From NCBI GenBank assembly GCA_009773555.1, contig WSXZ01000006.1, forward strand, positions 37,321 to 101,320: a stretch of 64,000 nt of DNA, in the 5' to 3' direction. Every line of letters begins with the position of its first letter. Position 1 is the first letter of the stretch. This document shows positions 27,205 to 35,643 of the stretch, one piece after another. Made by a program: the position numbers and the translations under genes. The notes under the pieces are model-generated. The model saw nothing but the letters and a program-made list of their open reading frames with translations. It searched no databases and had not been told where the DNA came from. This DNA is from Methylocystaceae bacterium. Lineage in GTDB: Bacteria; Pseudomonadota; Alphaproteobacteria; Rhizobiales; Beijerinckiaceae.

Positions 27205-27316
27205 CGAGCAGGTCCGAAAAAGTTGACAGACTTTTTCGATGAGAACCTGCTCCAACATTCATTATTTGAGCGATTCCTTATCGATCACATGTTCCATGTG
27301 ATCGGGAAGCGCTTTA
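27205..27316. repeat. RIME-like double palindrome, copy D
   Basis: A 112-bp copy with hairpin 1 weakened by one mismatch (GAGCAGGTCC against GAGAACCTGCTC) and hairpin 2 intact (CGATCACATG-n1-CATGTGATCG region). It sits between the convergent PAP2 and GNAT genes, and the GNAT stop codon lies in its last bases. Confidence 0.83.
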
Positions 27317-27931
27317 AGCCGCCCGCGGCAAGTCGAGCGCAGGCATAGTCGCGGGAACGACGCGTCCGCGCGCGCCCGACAGCGCGCCGTCGACAAGCTC
27401 CAAGCCCAGAAAGCGCGCGCGCTCGACCGGTCCCGGCATCGTCAGCCGCTCGGTGAATCGCCGCTCGAAACCAAAGCGCGCATAATAAGGCGCGTCGCCG
27501 ACGAGCAGCACGGCGCGGTGGCCGAAGTCGGCCGCGCGCGCGAGCGACTCGGCAATCAGCGCGCCGCCGACCCCGAGCGAACGCGCCTGCGCCGCGACGG
27601 CGAGCGGACCCAGCAGCAACGCCGCGCGCCCGCCGGCGAGAACCGGCCAAAGCCGCAGCGTGCCGATAAGCTCGCCCACGCAGTCGGTGGCGACCAGCGC
27701 GAGGCCGGGCGCCGGCGCCGATCCGTCGCGCAGCCGCTGGCACGTCTTCAAGAACCGCGCGGGACCGAAGGCGTCGTCGAGCAAAGCTTCGCGCGCCGCG
27801 ACATCGGCGGGCGTTTCTTCGGCGAGCGTAAATGGACCGCGCGCCTCAAGGCGCGCATGGGACATGGCGGGGCAGGCGCGCCTGGAGGCGCGCGGTCCAG
27901 CGTCAAAGTCGTGGTGAGCAAGAAAGGCCAT
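27314..27931 (-). CDS. GNAT-family N-acetyltransferase
   Basis: A 205-residue predicted acetyltransferase. The acetyl-CoA region is LLGPLAVAAQARSLGVGGAL followed by the fourth-strand block AVLLVGDAPYYARFGFERRF, typical of YhbS-like GNAT proteins. The ATG at 27931 follows AAGGGAGGAAAAG, an excellent ribosome-binding site, so the upstream ATG at 27955 is not used. The first 35 residues form an extension before the domain. The acceptor substrate is unknown. Confidence 0.82.
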   Translation of the reverse strand: MAFLAHHDFDAGPRASRRACPAMSHARLEARGPFTLAEETPADVAAREALLDDAFGPARFLKTCQRLRDGSAPAPGLALVATDCVGELIGTLRLWPVLAGGRAALLLGPLAVAAQARSLGVGGALIAESLARAADFGHRAVLLVGDAPYYARFGFERRFTERLTMPGPVERARFLGLELVDGALSGARGRVVPATMPALDLPRAA

Positions 27932-28019
27932 CTTTTCCTCCCTTAAGAAGGACAAGCGACCCTCGCGCCTGGCGCATGACGCGCCCGCCGAACGGGACTG
28001 ACAGTAGTGTGAGGCGAAT

Positions 28020-28190
28020 CCTTCTCCCGCTTGCGGGAGAAGGTGGCCCTCGCATTAGCGAGGGTCGGATGAGGGCCCTCACCCGTCACGCGTTCCGCGT
28101 GACACCCTCTCCCGAACTGAAGTCGGCTGTTGCCGACTTCAGCGCTGTCTGCGCAAACCGGGAAAACCCGGTTTGCATCGGGAGAGGGTG
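28020..28190. repeat. Composite multi-hairpin intergenic element
   Basis: Five perfect or near-perfect hairpins lie in 171 bases between the GNAT and odc genes. One 12-bp stem (ACCCTCTCCCGA at 28104 with its complement at 28178) encloses two internal hairpins, GAAGTCGGC-n4-GCCGACTTC (28119) and GCAAACCGGG-n4-CCCGGTTTGC (28153), giving a three-way junction. Two or three simpler hairpins precede it. No coding frame fits. It resembles the mosaic REP-type elements at 38404 and 43813. Confidence 0.75.
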
Positions 28191-28199
28191 AGCGCCGAC

Positions 28200-29345
28200 T
28201 CAGATCACATGCGTCTCGAGCGGAGGAAAGCCGTTGAAGCCCACGGCCGAGTAGGTCGTCGTATAGGCTCCGGTTCCCTCGATCAGCACCTTCGCGCCGA
28301 TCTCAAGCGAGATTGGCAGCTGATAGGGCTGCTTCTCGTAGAGCACGTCAACGCTGTCGCAGCTCGGACCGGCGACGACGCATGGACTCGTCGGCGCCCC
28401 GTCCGCCGGCGTGCGGATCGGATAGCGGATCATCTCGTCGGTCGTCTCGGCGAGGCCGTTGAACTTGCCGATGTCGAGATAGACCCAGCGAATCTCGCTG
28501 TCCTCCTCCGACTTCTTCGAGATCAGCACGACTTCCGCTTCGATCAGCCCGGCGTTGCCCACCATGCCGCGGCCCGGCTCGATGATCGTTTCCGGAATGC
28601 GGTTGCCGAAATGCTTCGACAGCGCGCGGAAGATCGCATTGCCATATTGCTTCACCGCCGGCACGTTCTTGAGATATTTCGTCGGGAAGCCGCCGCCGAG
28701 ATTGACCATCTGCAGATTGATTCCGCGCTCCGCGAGTTCGCGGAAGATCGCCGACGCCGACTTCAGCGCGGCGTCCCACATGCGCGGATTCGTCTGCTGC
28801 GAGCCGACATGGAAGGAAACGCCATAGGCGTTGAGGCCCAGCCGGTGCGCATGCTCCAGAACGCCGGTCGCCATCTCGGGCGCGCAGCCGAATTTGCGCG
28901 ACAAGGGCCATTCGGCGCCGGAGCCGTCGCAGAGAATGCGGCAGAAGACCTTGGAGCCGGGCGCGACGCGCGCGATCTTCTCGACTTCCGCCTCGCAGTC
29001 GACCGCGAAGAGCCGCACGCCAAGCGCATAGGCGCGCGCGACGTCACGCTCCTTCTTGATCGTATTGCCGAAGCTGATGCGGTCGGGCGTCGCGCCGGCG
29101 GCGAGGACCTGCTCGATTTCGACGACGGACGCCGTGTCGAAGCACGAGCCGAGCGACGCGAGGAGCGAGAGCACTTCCGGCGCCGGATTGGCTTTCACCG
29201 CATAGAAGACGCGCGTATCCGGCAACGCCTTGGCGAAGCCCACATAGTTTTCGCGCACGACGTCGAGATCGACGACGAGGCAAGGTCCGTTGTCGCGCCC
29301 GTTGCGTCGGCGCTCGGCGAGGAAATCGAGAATACGGTCGGTCAT
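28200..29345 (-). CDS. odc: Ornithine (lysine/ornithine) decarboxylase, alanine-racemase fold
   Basis: A 381-residue PLP enzyme that makes putrescine from ornithine. The PLP lysine is in TRVFYAVKANPAPEVL, the phosphate-binding glycine loop is NLGGGFPTKY, EPGRGMVGNAG is the conserved glutamate region, and VVAGPSCDSVDVLYE holds the active-site cysteine. Length and motifs match the alphaproteobacterial eukaryote-like ODC. The ATG at 29345 follows AAGGGGG; the frame is open further upstream but that part is unconserved. A long leader without clear coding precedes it. A switch to lysine specificity cannot be excluded. Confidence 0.93.
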   Translation of the reverse strand: MTDRILDFLAERRRNGRDNGPCLVVDLDVVRENYVGFAKALPDTRVFYAVKANPAPEVLSLLASLGSCFDTASVVEIEQVLAAGATPDRISFGNTIKKERDVARAYALGVRLFAVDCEAEVEKIARVAPGSKVFCRILCDGSGAEWPLSRKFGCAPEMATGVLEHAHRLGLNAYGVSFHVGSQQTNPRMWDAALKSASAIFRELAERGINLQMVNLGGGFPTKYLKNVPAVKQYGNAIFRALSKHFGNRIPETIIEPGRGMVGNAGLIEAEVVLISKKSEEDSEIRWVYLDIGKFNGLAETTDEMIRYPIRTPADGAPTSPCVVAGPSCDSVDVLYEKQPYQLPISLEIGAKVLIEGTGAYTTTYSAVGFNGFPPLETHVI

Positions 29346-29820
29346 TGTGGCCCCCTTGCGCGGCGAACCGCGCCCAGATCGTTGAGCGTCAACGGACACG
29401 CCGCTCCGTTCGCCCGCGCGCGATGGAGACGCGACGAACGTTGGGTTTAGCTGTCCAAGGCCGCGCGAGCGCAAGCGCTCGAACGGCTGGTTGATGCGCC
29501 GTTGACTGGACCGATGCGAAATGATGCACGCCTGAGCGCGCACGCTTCCGCGGGTACAGCCATCGATTGGAAGGGGAGAATCCCGATCCGCACGCCCGGC
29601 AAGAAAGACAAGCCTCTTCGGTACGCCGACCTTTGGAGGGTCGACAGAGACGAAAAAGCCCGGTCCGTCGTTGCTTTAAGTCGCGATCCTCCGCAGAGAC
29701 GGAGTTCGCCGGTTCGCCTCCGGCTGCCGGTTTTACGCTGGCGGTTGACCGGCCTCTTGTCCGGATCCCCGCCTACCGACACACGACCACAGGCACGTGC
29801 GATTTGGGCAAGGACTTAGA
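29346..29820 (-). promoter_or_regulatory. Long odc leader, candidate speF-type structured RNA
   Basis: About 475 bases upstream of odc show no convincing gene. An RNA motif called speF (Rfam) is known upstream of ornithine decarboxylase genes in alphaproteobacteria, with a leader of a few hundred bases; position and gene match, but I have not aligned the consensus. On the odc strand, local pairings include CGACC-n7-GGTCG near 29630 and GAGCGCTTGCGCTC near 29470. A short open frame on this strand (29447-29782) is Arg/Ser-rich and probably not a gene. Confidence 0.4.
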
Positions 29821-29995
29821 TACGCGCTTTTGCCGCTGTGACAAGCGGTTTTTGCCCCATGCGATTATTTTTTCAGCGGGTGATGCATGTTGGTCGCGCG
29901 AACCCGCGTTGAGCCGCCGGCTTCTTGCGCAAGCGAGACGATGGGGCTAGAGCAGCAGTAAATCGTGAAGGAAAGACCTTGGTTCGGACGCGGGA
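29821..29995. other. Rest of the odc-opgG intergenic region
   Basis: No gene is seen. An AT-rich patch (GATTATTTTTTCAG, near 29864) follows a CCGCTGTGACAAGCGG hairpin at about 29833; on the plus strand this hairpin is followed by TTTTTG, and it could end a short transcript or belong to the divergent promoters of odc and opgG. Confidence 0.35.
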
Positions 29996-31564
29996 ATGAC
30001 GCGAATAACACGGCGCCAATTCGCCGGGGCGCTCTCTGCAATAGGCGCGCAATTTGCGCTCAAAGACCCGGCGCTGGCGGCCTCAGACGTTCCCAAGCCG
30101 CGGTTCGGCTTTGAGAACGTCGTGCAGCGGGCGCACGACCTGGCGCTGGCGCCCTTCGACGCTGCGGTTCCGCCGCGTCTGCCGGATCCCTTCGACGCTT
30201 TGGACTTCGACACATGGCGAGGGATTCGCTTCAAGCGCGAGCATGATATTTTTGCGGGCGCGGACGGCGGCTTCCGGCTAGAGACGTTCCATCTCGGCTT
30301 TCTCTATCGTCGCCCGATGACGGTGAATATGATCCGCGACGGCATCGCGACGCCGATTCCCTATTCGCCGGCGCTCTTCGACTATGGCCGCCTCAAGGTC
30401 GAAAAGGCTCCCCCCGTCAACACCGGCTTCGCCGGCTTTCGCCTGCATTTCCCGGTCAACGAGCCTCATGTTCATGATGAGGTGATCTCCTTCCTCGGCG
30501 CGAGCTATTTCCGCTTTCTCGGCCGCGGTCAGAAATATGGGCTTTCCGCGCGAGCGCTTTGCGTCGAGGCCGGCTCCGAGCACGAGAGCTTTCCGTTCTT
30601 CCGCGAATTCTGGATCGAAACGCCGGAGAAGGGCAGCAATCGCGCGACGCTCTATGCGCTGCTCGACGGCGAGGCTGCGACAGGAGCCTTCAAATTCGAT
30701 CTCTTCGCTGGACAGGAGAGCGCGCTCGAAATCCAGGCGACGCTTTTCCCGCGGCGCGCGGGGATGAAGCTCGGCCTCGCGCCGCTCACGTCGATGTATC
30801 TGACCGGCGAAAACGACCGGGATGTGCGCGACGGCTTTCGCACGGAATTGCACGATTCCGACGGGCTCTTGATCCGCACCGGCGCCGGCGAATGGTTATG
30901 GCGCCCGCTCACCAATCCTCCGCGAACGCGGATCTCGTCCTTTCTCGACAACAACAATCGCGGCTTTGGGCTGCTGCAGCGCGACAGAACGTTCGAATCC
31001 TATCAGGATCTTGATCTCGCCTATGAAAACCGCCCGAGCTATTTCGTCGAACCTATCGGCGACTGGGGCGAAGGCCGCATCGAACTGATCGAACTGCCGA
31101 CGCGTGACGAAACCAACGACAATATCGTCGCAAGCTGGACGCCGGCAAAGTCGCCTGAGCCCGGCGCGCCCTTCGTTTACGCCTATCGCATCACCGCCGG
31201 GCTCGACATGCCGCAGCTCGCGCCCAACGGCATGGTCGTCAACACCTTCGAGGCGCCGGCGCGGGCGCTTGGCTCGGCCGAGCCCCTTGATCCCGCCGCA
31301 CATCGTTTCATCGTTGATTTCGCCGGCGGCGATCTCGCCTATTACGTGGCCGATCCGGGTCAGGTCGAAGCGGTGGCGACAACGAACGCCGGGCGCGTGT
31401 TGCGCGCCAGCGTCGTCGCCAATGTGCATATCGGCGGACTGCGGGCGCTCTTCGACGTTTCGGTGCAGCCGGGCCAGACCGCCGATCTTCGGCTGTTTTT
31501 GCGCGCGCACGGGCGCACGCTCACCGAGACCTGGACCTATCCGTGGACAGCGCCGGCGGCGTGA
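29996..31564 (+). CDS. opgG: Periplasmic glucan biosynthesis protein, MdoG/OpgG family
   Basis: A 522-residue protein required for the backbone or branching of osmoregulated periplasmic glucans. The N-terminus MTRITRRQFAGALSAIGAQF is a Tat-type signal (twin arginine), so the folded protein is exported to the periplasm. Family blocks include FDTWRGIRFKREHDIFA, RLHFPVNEPHVHDEVISFLG, ASYFRFLGRGQKYGLSARAL and YFVEPIGDWGEGRIELIELP. OpgG and OpgD are close relatives; Tat export is more often reported for OpgD. No opgH glucosyltransferase is adjacent in this window. Confidence 0.9.
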   Translation: MTRITRRQFAGALSAIGAQFALKDPALAASDVPKPRFGFENVVQRAHDLALAPFDAAVPPRLPDPFDALDFDTWRGIRFKREHDIFAGADGGFRLETFHLGFLYRRPMTVNMIRDGIATPIPYSPALFDYGRLKVEKAPPVNTGFAGFRLHFPVNEPHVHDEVISFLGASYFRFLGRGQKYGLSARALCVEAGSEHESFPFFREFWIETPEKGSNRATLYALLDGEAATGAFKFDLFAGQESALEIQATLFPRRAGMKLGLAPLTSMYLTGENDRDVRDGFRTELHDSDGLLIRTGAGEWLWRPLTNPPRTRISSFLDNNNRGFGLLQRDRTFESYQDLDLAYENRPSYFVEPIGDWGEGRIELIELPTRDETNDNIVASWTPAKSPEPGAPFVYAYRITAGLDMPQLAPNGMVVNTFEAPARALGSAEPLDPAAHRFIVDFAGGDLAYYVADPGQVEAVATTNAGRVLRASVVANVHIGGLRALFDVSVQPGQTADLRLFLRAHGRTLTETWTYPWTAPAA

Positions 31565-31567
31565 CGC

Positions 31568-32383
31568 TCAGTCGTCCATGCTCTTGAGCCGCGTCAGGTC
31601 GAACGCCTCGACGTCGCGCAACAATTCGATGAAGGCCGTCGCCCAATAATCCGCCACCGCTTCGCCTTTCTCGGCGCTGGCTTTCGACGCGTCGCCCATG
31701 GCGCCCGCAGGCGAGAGATCCTGCGCCATCCAGCCGAACCCCGCGGGGCGGTCGGCGCGTAGCCAGGCGAAATCGCGCTCGAAGTCGAGCGTCGCCGGCG
31801 GGAAGTTTTTGGCGCGCGCCATGTCGACGAGGTCCGGCCGGAAGGCGAGCATGAGCGACGTTTCGATTTCGCCGCCATGAATCCCGTGGCGCAGCTCCGC
31901 CGCAGAGAACAGTCCGTCCGGATAGCCGAAACGCGCCCAGGAGACGATGACCGCCAGCGCGCCGAAACGGGCGCGCAGATCAAGCGCCGCCTGCGAAATG
32001 AGCGCGGAATTGCCGCCATGCGAATTGAGGAGCACCAGCTTTCTCACGCCTGTGCGCAGGACACTCTCTGCGATCTCGGCGAGGACGCGCGACGCGGTCT
32101 CATTCGTCAGCGTCAGCGTGCCCGGAAAGTCGCGATGCTCGGGCGAAACGCCGACGCTCTGGATCGGCAGAAAGACCGCTTCGAGATCTTCGGGCAGGCG
32201 CGCCGCGACTAGATCGACGCATCCTTCCATGATCATGGCGTCGACGCCGAGCGGCAGATGCGGCCCGTGCTGCTCCACCGCCGCGATCGGCAGAACGGCG
32301 ATGACGCGCGACATGTCATGCGCGCGCATGTCGCGCATCGAGAGCTCGGACCAGAAGGGCGACGGCAGCATGGCGCGCAGCAT
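31568..32383 (-). CDS. Creatininase-family amidohydrolase
   Basis: A 271-residue protein of the creatininase/MftE/ArfB fold. Metal-ligand motifs are AAVEQHGPHLPLGVDAM, LLNSHGGNSALI and HGIHGGEIETSLML. Family members hydrolyse creatinine, formamides from flavin/riboflavin pathways, or peptides of RiPP cofactors; no substrate is indicated by neighbours. It converges on opgG with only three bases between stops. The next upstream gene on this strand encodes a membrane protein 57 bases away, and they may be co-transcribed. Confidence 0.86.
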   Translation of the reverse strand: MLRAMLPSPFWSELSMRDMRAHDMSRVIAVLPIAAVEQHGPHLPLGVDAMIMEGCVDLVAARLPEDLEAVFLPIQSVGVSPEHRDFPGTLTLTNETASRVLAEIAESVLRTGVRKLVLLNSHGGNSALISQAALDLRARFGALAVIVSWARFGYPDGLFSAAELRHGIHGGEIETSLMLAFRPDLVDMARAKNFPPATLDFERDFAWLRADRPAGFGWMAQDLSPAGAMGDASKASAEKGEAVADYWATAFIELLRDVEAFDLTRLKSMDD

Positions 32384-32440
32384 AAGCGTCTTGCCTCCCG
32401 AGGGGAATGCGGCGCGCCCAACGGAACGGCTTTATGTTCG

Positions 32441-33625
32441 TCAGAGTCCCGTCAGCTTCATGAAGAGCTTTTGAGCCATCTCGGCGATGGGATATTTGAA
32501 CAAGAAGAGCGGCGGCATCGGCAGCAGCGCCGCGGCGAGAATGATCGCCAGCAGGCGAATGCTGACAGGCGCCAAGCGCATATTTCGCACAACGCCGACG
32601 CTATTGCCGAGATCGGCAAGCGATTGCAGGTCCGGCGTCCCCAGCAAAGGCTCTTCGGGGTGAGACGCTCCGCCAAGCCATTTGCGCTCGAAGTCCTCGA
32701 CGTATCGCGCAGCAAGCACCGTGTAGTCGCGCAGTCCCCGTTCTCTGCATTCCATCAGCTTGAAGGCGAAGAAACAGGGCGGACCGAGAAACAGCGCGAT
32801 GTCGATGATCACAATGATGGCCGTCGCCAGATAGATCGGGTCAAAGGACGCGCCCGCCGACATTTCCTCGGCGAAACCGGCGGCGACGAGCAGTGAAATG
32901 ACGAAGGCCAGAGGCGCCAAATGGGTTTGGACGACTTCGAGGTATCCGAGGCCCCCAGCGCCGTCTGGATGCGTCGGCGTCAAGTGAAGCTCCATTCGGG
33001 CCAGCCGCCAGAGGAAACGCCACCAGAGCGCAAGCCGCCAACCCCAACGGAACGCCAGAAAGCGAAAGAGCGGCAGACAGACCATCCAGTACCACAAGCC
33101 GGCAAGCGGCATGAGGGCCAAGGCGCGGCCCGATTCGGGCGACGCGGTCTTTCCAGACAGATGCAGCTGCGCCGCGAAAAGAAACATCAGCACTGTCGCC
33201 GCGAGCGAGGTCGCATCCGGAATCCAGGAATTGCTCCAGCGGGCGAGGCTTCGGACTTCGGCCTGCAAGGCGGGAAGAGCCGCTCTCGACGCCACGCCGG
33301 AACGCAGCAAGGTCGAGAGAAACTCCCGCGCTTGCCGATCAAACGTGGTTTCGCAAAAAAACAGCAGCGGAATGACCGCCAGCAACCGAATGTGCCCGCC
33401 GATCACCGAGAGCGAAAAAAACTCTCCGCGATCGCCTTCCAGCGCCGCCAAGGCGACGAGGACGATCCAGGGGACCAGTCCGAGGGCGATCCCCAGGGGC
33501 AGCGTATTCGGCCCCCGATGGACGAGGCCAAGCCGCCGTCCCAGCCTGTGAAGGGGGCCGTCGAGAAGTGAAAATTCGCTGAGCAGGTCGTCGGCGATTT
33601 GCGGGCTCGCGGCGGATTGGCTCAT
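32441..33625 (-). CDS. Polytopic membrane protein of unknown function
   Basis: A 394-residue protein with about seven hydrophobic spans (LGIALGLVPWIVLVALAAL, LLAVIPLLFFCETTF, ATSLAATVLMFLFAAQLHL, LAPLAFVISLLVAAGFAEEM, IVIIDIALFLGPPCFFAF, a C-terminal RLLAIILAAALLPMPPLF). A conserved-looking soluble stretch reads HPDGAGGLGYLEVVQ. I do not recognise a named family. GGAAGGGG lies before the ATG. Probably shares a transcript with the creatininase-family gene downstream. Confidence 0.72.
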   Translation of the reverse strand: MSQSAASPQIADDLLSEFSLLDGPLHRLGRRLGLVHRGPNTLPLGIALGLVPWIVLVALAALEGDRGEFFSLSVIGGHIRLLAVIPLLFFCETTFDRQAREFLSTLLRSGVASRAALPALQAEVRSLARWSNSWIPDATSLAATVLMFLFAAQLHLSGKTASPESGRALALMPLAGLWYWMVCLPLFRFLAFRWGWRLALWWRFLWRLARMELHLTPTHPDGAGGLGYLEVVQTHLAPLAFVISLLVAAGFAEEMSAGASFDPIYLATAIIVIIDIALFLGPPCFFAFKLMECRERGLRDYTVLAARYVEDFERKWLGGASHPEEPLLGTPDLQSLADLGNSVGVVRNMRLAPVSIRLLAIILAAALLPMPPLFLFKYPIAEMAQKLFMKLTGL

Positions 33626-33786
33626 GCACCCCTTCCGATGGTAAGCGCTGGTTCGTTCGCGCGACGTCTTGCCGCTTTTGCCGGCGACAACGACATACTA
33701 CCGCAAGCGACTTCGCGCGAATGCCGCTCCGACGATGCGCCCGCCTTTTGGAACGGGCGCGTATGGAGCGCGCGAGACAAGGACCG

Positions 33787-34263
33787 ATGCCGATGGCGAA
33801 TAACCCCTTCACCCGACGCGAGACGCTGCGGCTTGCCGCCGTCGCGGCGCTAATCCCCGGATGGGCGCGCGCCGAAGGCGCGACGAAGGTCGTGATGCAT
33901 AAGAGCCCGACATGCGGGTGTTGCGGCGCGTGGACGGCGCGCATGCGCGAGGCCGGCTTCATCGTCGAGGAGATCGTCGAAGCCGATATGCCGTCGGTGA
34001 AGAAACGCCTCGGCGTGCCTGAGCCGCTGTCCTCCTGCCACACGGCCGAGATCGACGGCTACATCGTCGAGGGCCATGTTCCCCCGCAGGCGGTCGCGCG
34101 GCTCCTGAAGGAGCGGCCGAAAGCCGTCGGCGTCGCCGCGCCGGGCATGCCGGCGGGTTCGCCGGGCATGGAGGGCGGCGCAGCGGAGGTCTACAGGCTG
34201 TATTTGTTCGATGCTTCCGGGGCGCGCCCGTTTGGCGATTGGCGTGGCGACAAGCCCGTCTGA
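33787..34263 (+). CDS. DUF411 metal-binding protein, exported
   Basis: A 158-residue protein. The N-terminus NPFTRRETLRLAAVAAL is a Tat-type signal with likely cleavage after ARA. The mature part starts with a thioredoxin-like region: KVVMHKSPTCGCCGAWTARM with the CxCC cluster, LSSCHTAEIDGYIVEGHVPP and LLKERPKAVGVAAPGMPAGS, the DUF411 hallmarks. Members bind copper and occur with copper-resistance or copper-supply genes, though none is adjacent here. The ATG at 33787 is used; one at 33793 is equally possible. Its last 73 bases overlap the flavoprotein gene on the other strand. Confidence 0.88.
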   Translation: MPMANNPFTRRETLRLAAVAALIPGWARAEGATKVVMHKSPTCGCCGAWTARMREAGFIVEEIVEADMPSVKKRLGVPEPLSSCHTAEIDGYIVEGHVPPQAVARLLKERPKAVGVAAPGMPAGSPGMEGGAAEVYRLYLFDASGARPFGDWRGDKPV

Positions 34264-35567
34264 TCGGGCTCGGGCGGCGCGACGGGTTGATCCGGCGAAA
34301 GGCCGAGATAGCGGGCGGCGCCGCGACCCGCGGCCAGTCCGGTGGAAAAGGCCGCCTGCAGCAGATAACCGCCCGTCGGCGCGTCATAGTCGAGCATCTC
34401 GCCCGCGACGAAAACGCCCGGCAGCTTCTTGAGCATCAAATTATCGTCGAGCTCGTCGAAGGGGACGCCGCCCGCGGTCGAGATGGCGCGCTCAAGACCG
34501 GCGACGCCTGTGACGGTGAGCGGCGCATTCTTGATGAGACTGGCGAGCGTTTCCGCGTCGCGCGGCAGGCCCTCCCCGCGCCCCTCGCGCAGGAGCCCGA
34601 TCTCGACTTTCGAGAACCCAGACTTGCGCAGAAAATTTGCATGCGACTGTTTCTGCGGACGCCGCGACAGCTTGCGGGCCAGGCATTCGAGACTGGTGTC
34701 GGGCCGCAGATCGATCGACAGCGTCGTCGGGCCGTGTTTTTGCGTGACGTCGCGCAGCTGCGAGGAGAGCGCGTAAACCGGCCCGCCTTCCAGCCCGCCC
34801 CGCGTGACGACGACATCGCCGCGCGCCGACGACGCGCCGTGGCGCAGCAACGCCGTCTTGATCGGCTGGCCTTCGAAATCGCTGCGAAAGATCGCGCTCC
34901 ACTCGATCAGCGCGCCGCTGTTAGCCGCAGCGAGCGGCGTAATGCGCACGCCTTGCGCGCCAAGCCGCGCCGCCCAGGCGCCGTCGGAGCCGAGCCGCGG
35001 CCAGGACGCGCCGCCGAGCGCCAGCACCAGAGCGTCGACCTTGCGGGTGAATTCGCCTTCCGGACCGATCAGGCGCAGCGCCCCGGATTCGGCGAAGCCC
35101 GCGAAGTCATGGCGGGTCACGATCGCGACGCCGAGCCGCGACAGCCGCGCGAGCCAGGCGCGCAGCAGCGGCGAGGCCTTGAAACTTGCCGGAAAAACCC
35201 GGCCGCTGGAGCCGACGAAGGTCGTCTCGCCAAGCTCGGCGCAAAAATCGCGCAGCGCCTGCGGCGTCCAGGCGCGGATGAACGGCGCGATTCTCGCGGC
35301 CGCCGCGCCATAGCGGGAGATGAAGCGCTCCAGGCCTTCGCTATGGGTGATGTTGAGCCCACCCCGCCCCGCCATCAGGAATTTGCGCGCTGGGCTCGCT
35401 TTGTGCTCATAGATGACGACGCGCGCGCCGGCGCGCGCGAGCGCATCGGCGGCGAAAAGGCCGGCGGGGCCCGCGCCGATGACGGCGCAGAACGGAGCCT
35501 CGGCGTCGCTAATGGAAGAGCCTCCCTTGGGCGGCGTTTTTCGATGCGCATAATGGCGAAGGTTCAC
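34191..35567 (-). CDS. BaiN/HI0933-family FAD-dependent oxidoreductase
   Basis: A 458-residue flavoprotein. The N-terminal dinucleotide loop is FCAVIGAGPAGLFAADALAR; KFLMAGRGGLNITHSEG and the C-terminal LPGVFVAGEMLDYDAPTGGY are signatures of the YhiN/BaiN group. The true start may be at a codon after 35567, because the first 25 residues (HYAHRKTPPKGGSS) are not typical. The physiological reaction of this group is unknown in most bacteria. It overlaps the end of the convergent DUF411 gene and diverges from the rluD-type gene. Confidence 0.88.
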   Translation of the reverse strand: MNLRHYAHRKTPPKGGSSISDAEAPFCAVIGAGPAGLFAADALARAGARVVIYEHKASPARKFLMAGRGGLNITHSEGLERFISRYGAAAARIAPFIRAWTPQALRDFCAELGETTFVGSSGRVFPASFKASPLLRAWLARLSRLGVAIVTRHDFAGFAESGALRLIGPEGEFTRKVDALVLALGGASWPRLGSDGAWAARLGAQGVRITPLAAANSGALIEWSAIFRSDFEGQPIKTALLRHGASSARGDVVVTRGGLEGGPVYALSSQLRDVTQKHGPTTLSIDLRPDTSLECLARKLSRRPQKQSHANFLRKSGFSKVEIGLLREGRGEGLPRDAETLASLIKNAPLTVTGVAGLERAISTAGGVPFDELDDNLMLKKLPGVFVAGEMLDYDAPTGGYLLQAAFSTGLAAGRGAARYLGLSPDQPVAPPEPDQTGLSPRQSPNGRAPEASNKYSL

Positions 35568-35643
35568 GCCTCCGCTCGCGCCACGCCCGCGTTTCGGTGG
35601 CTCTCATATCATGTGCGCGTCGGCGCGCGGAAAAAAAGCTGAA

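Noticed and set aside
28020..28190. CRISPR-like array
   Set aside because: The units are palindromes of different sequence, without direct repeats or regular spacers.
28173..29450. A 425-codon plus-strand frame opposite odc
   Set aside because: The minus strand encodes a full, motif-complete ornithine decarboxylase; the plus frame is Arg/Asp-rich shadow.
29447..29782. A 111-codon gene in the odc leader
   Set aside because: Arg/Ser-rich, no ribosome-binding site and no recognisable domain; the region is better explained as leader RNA.
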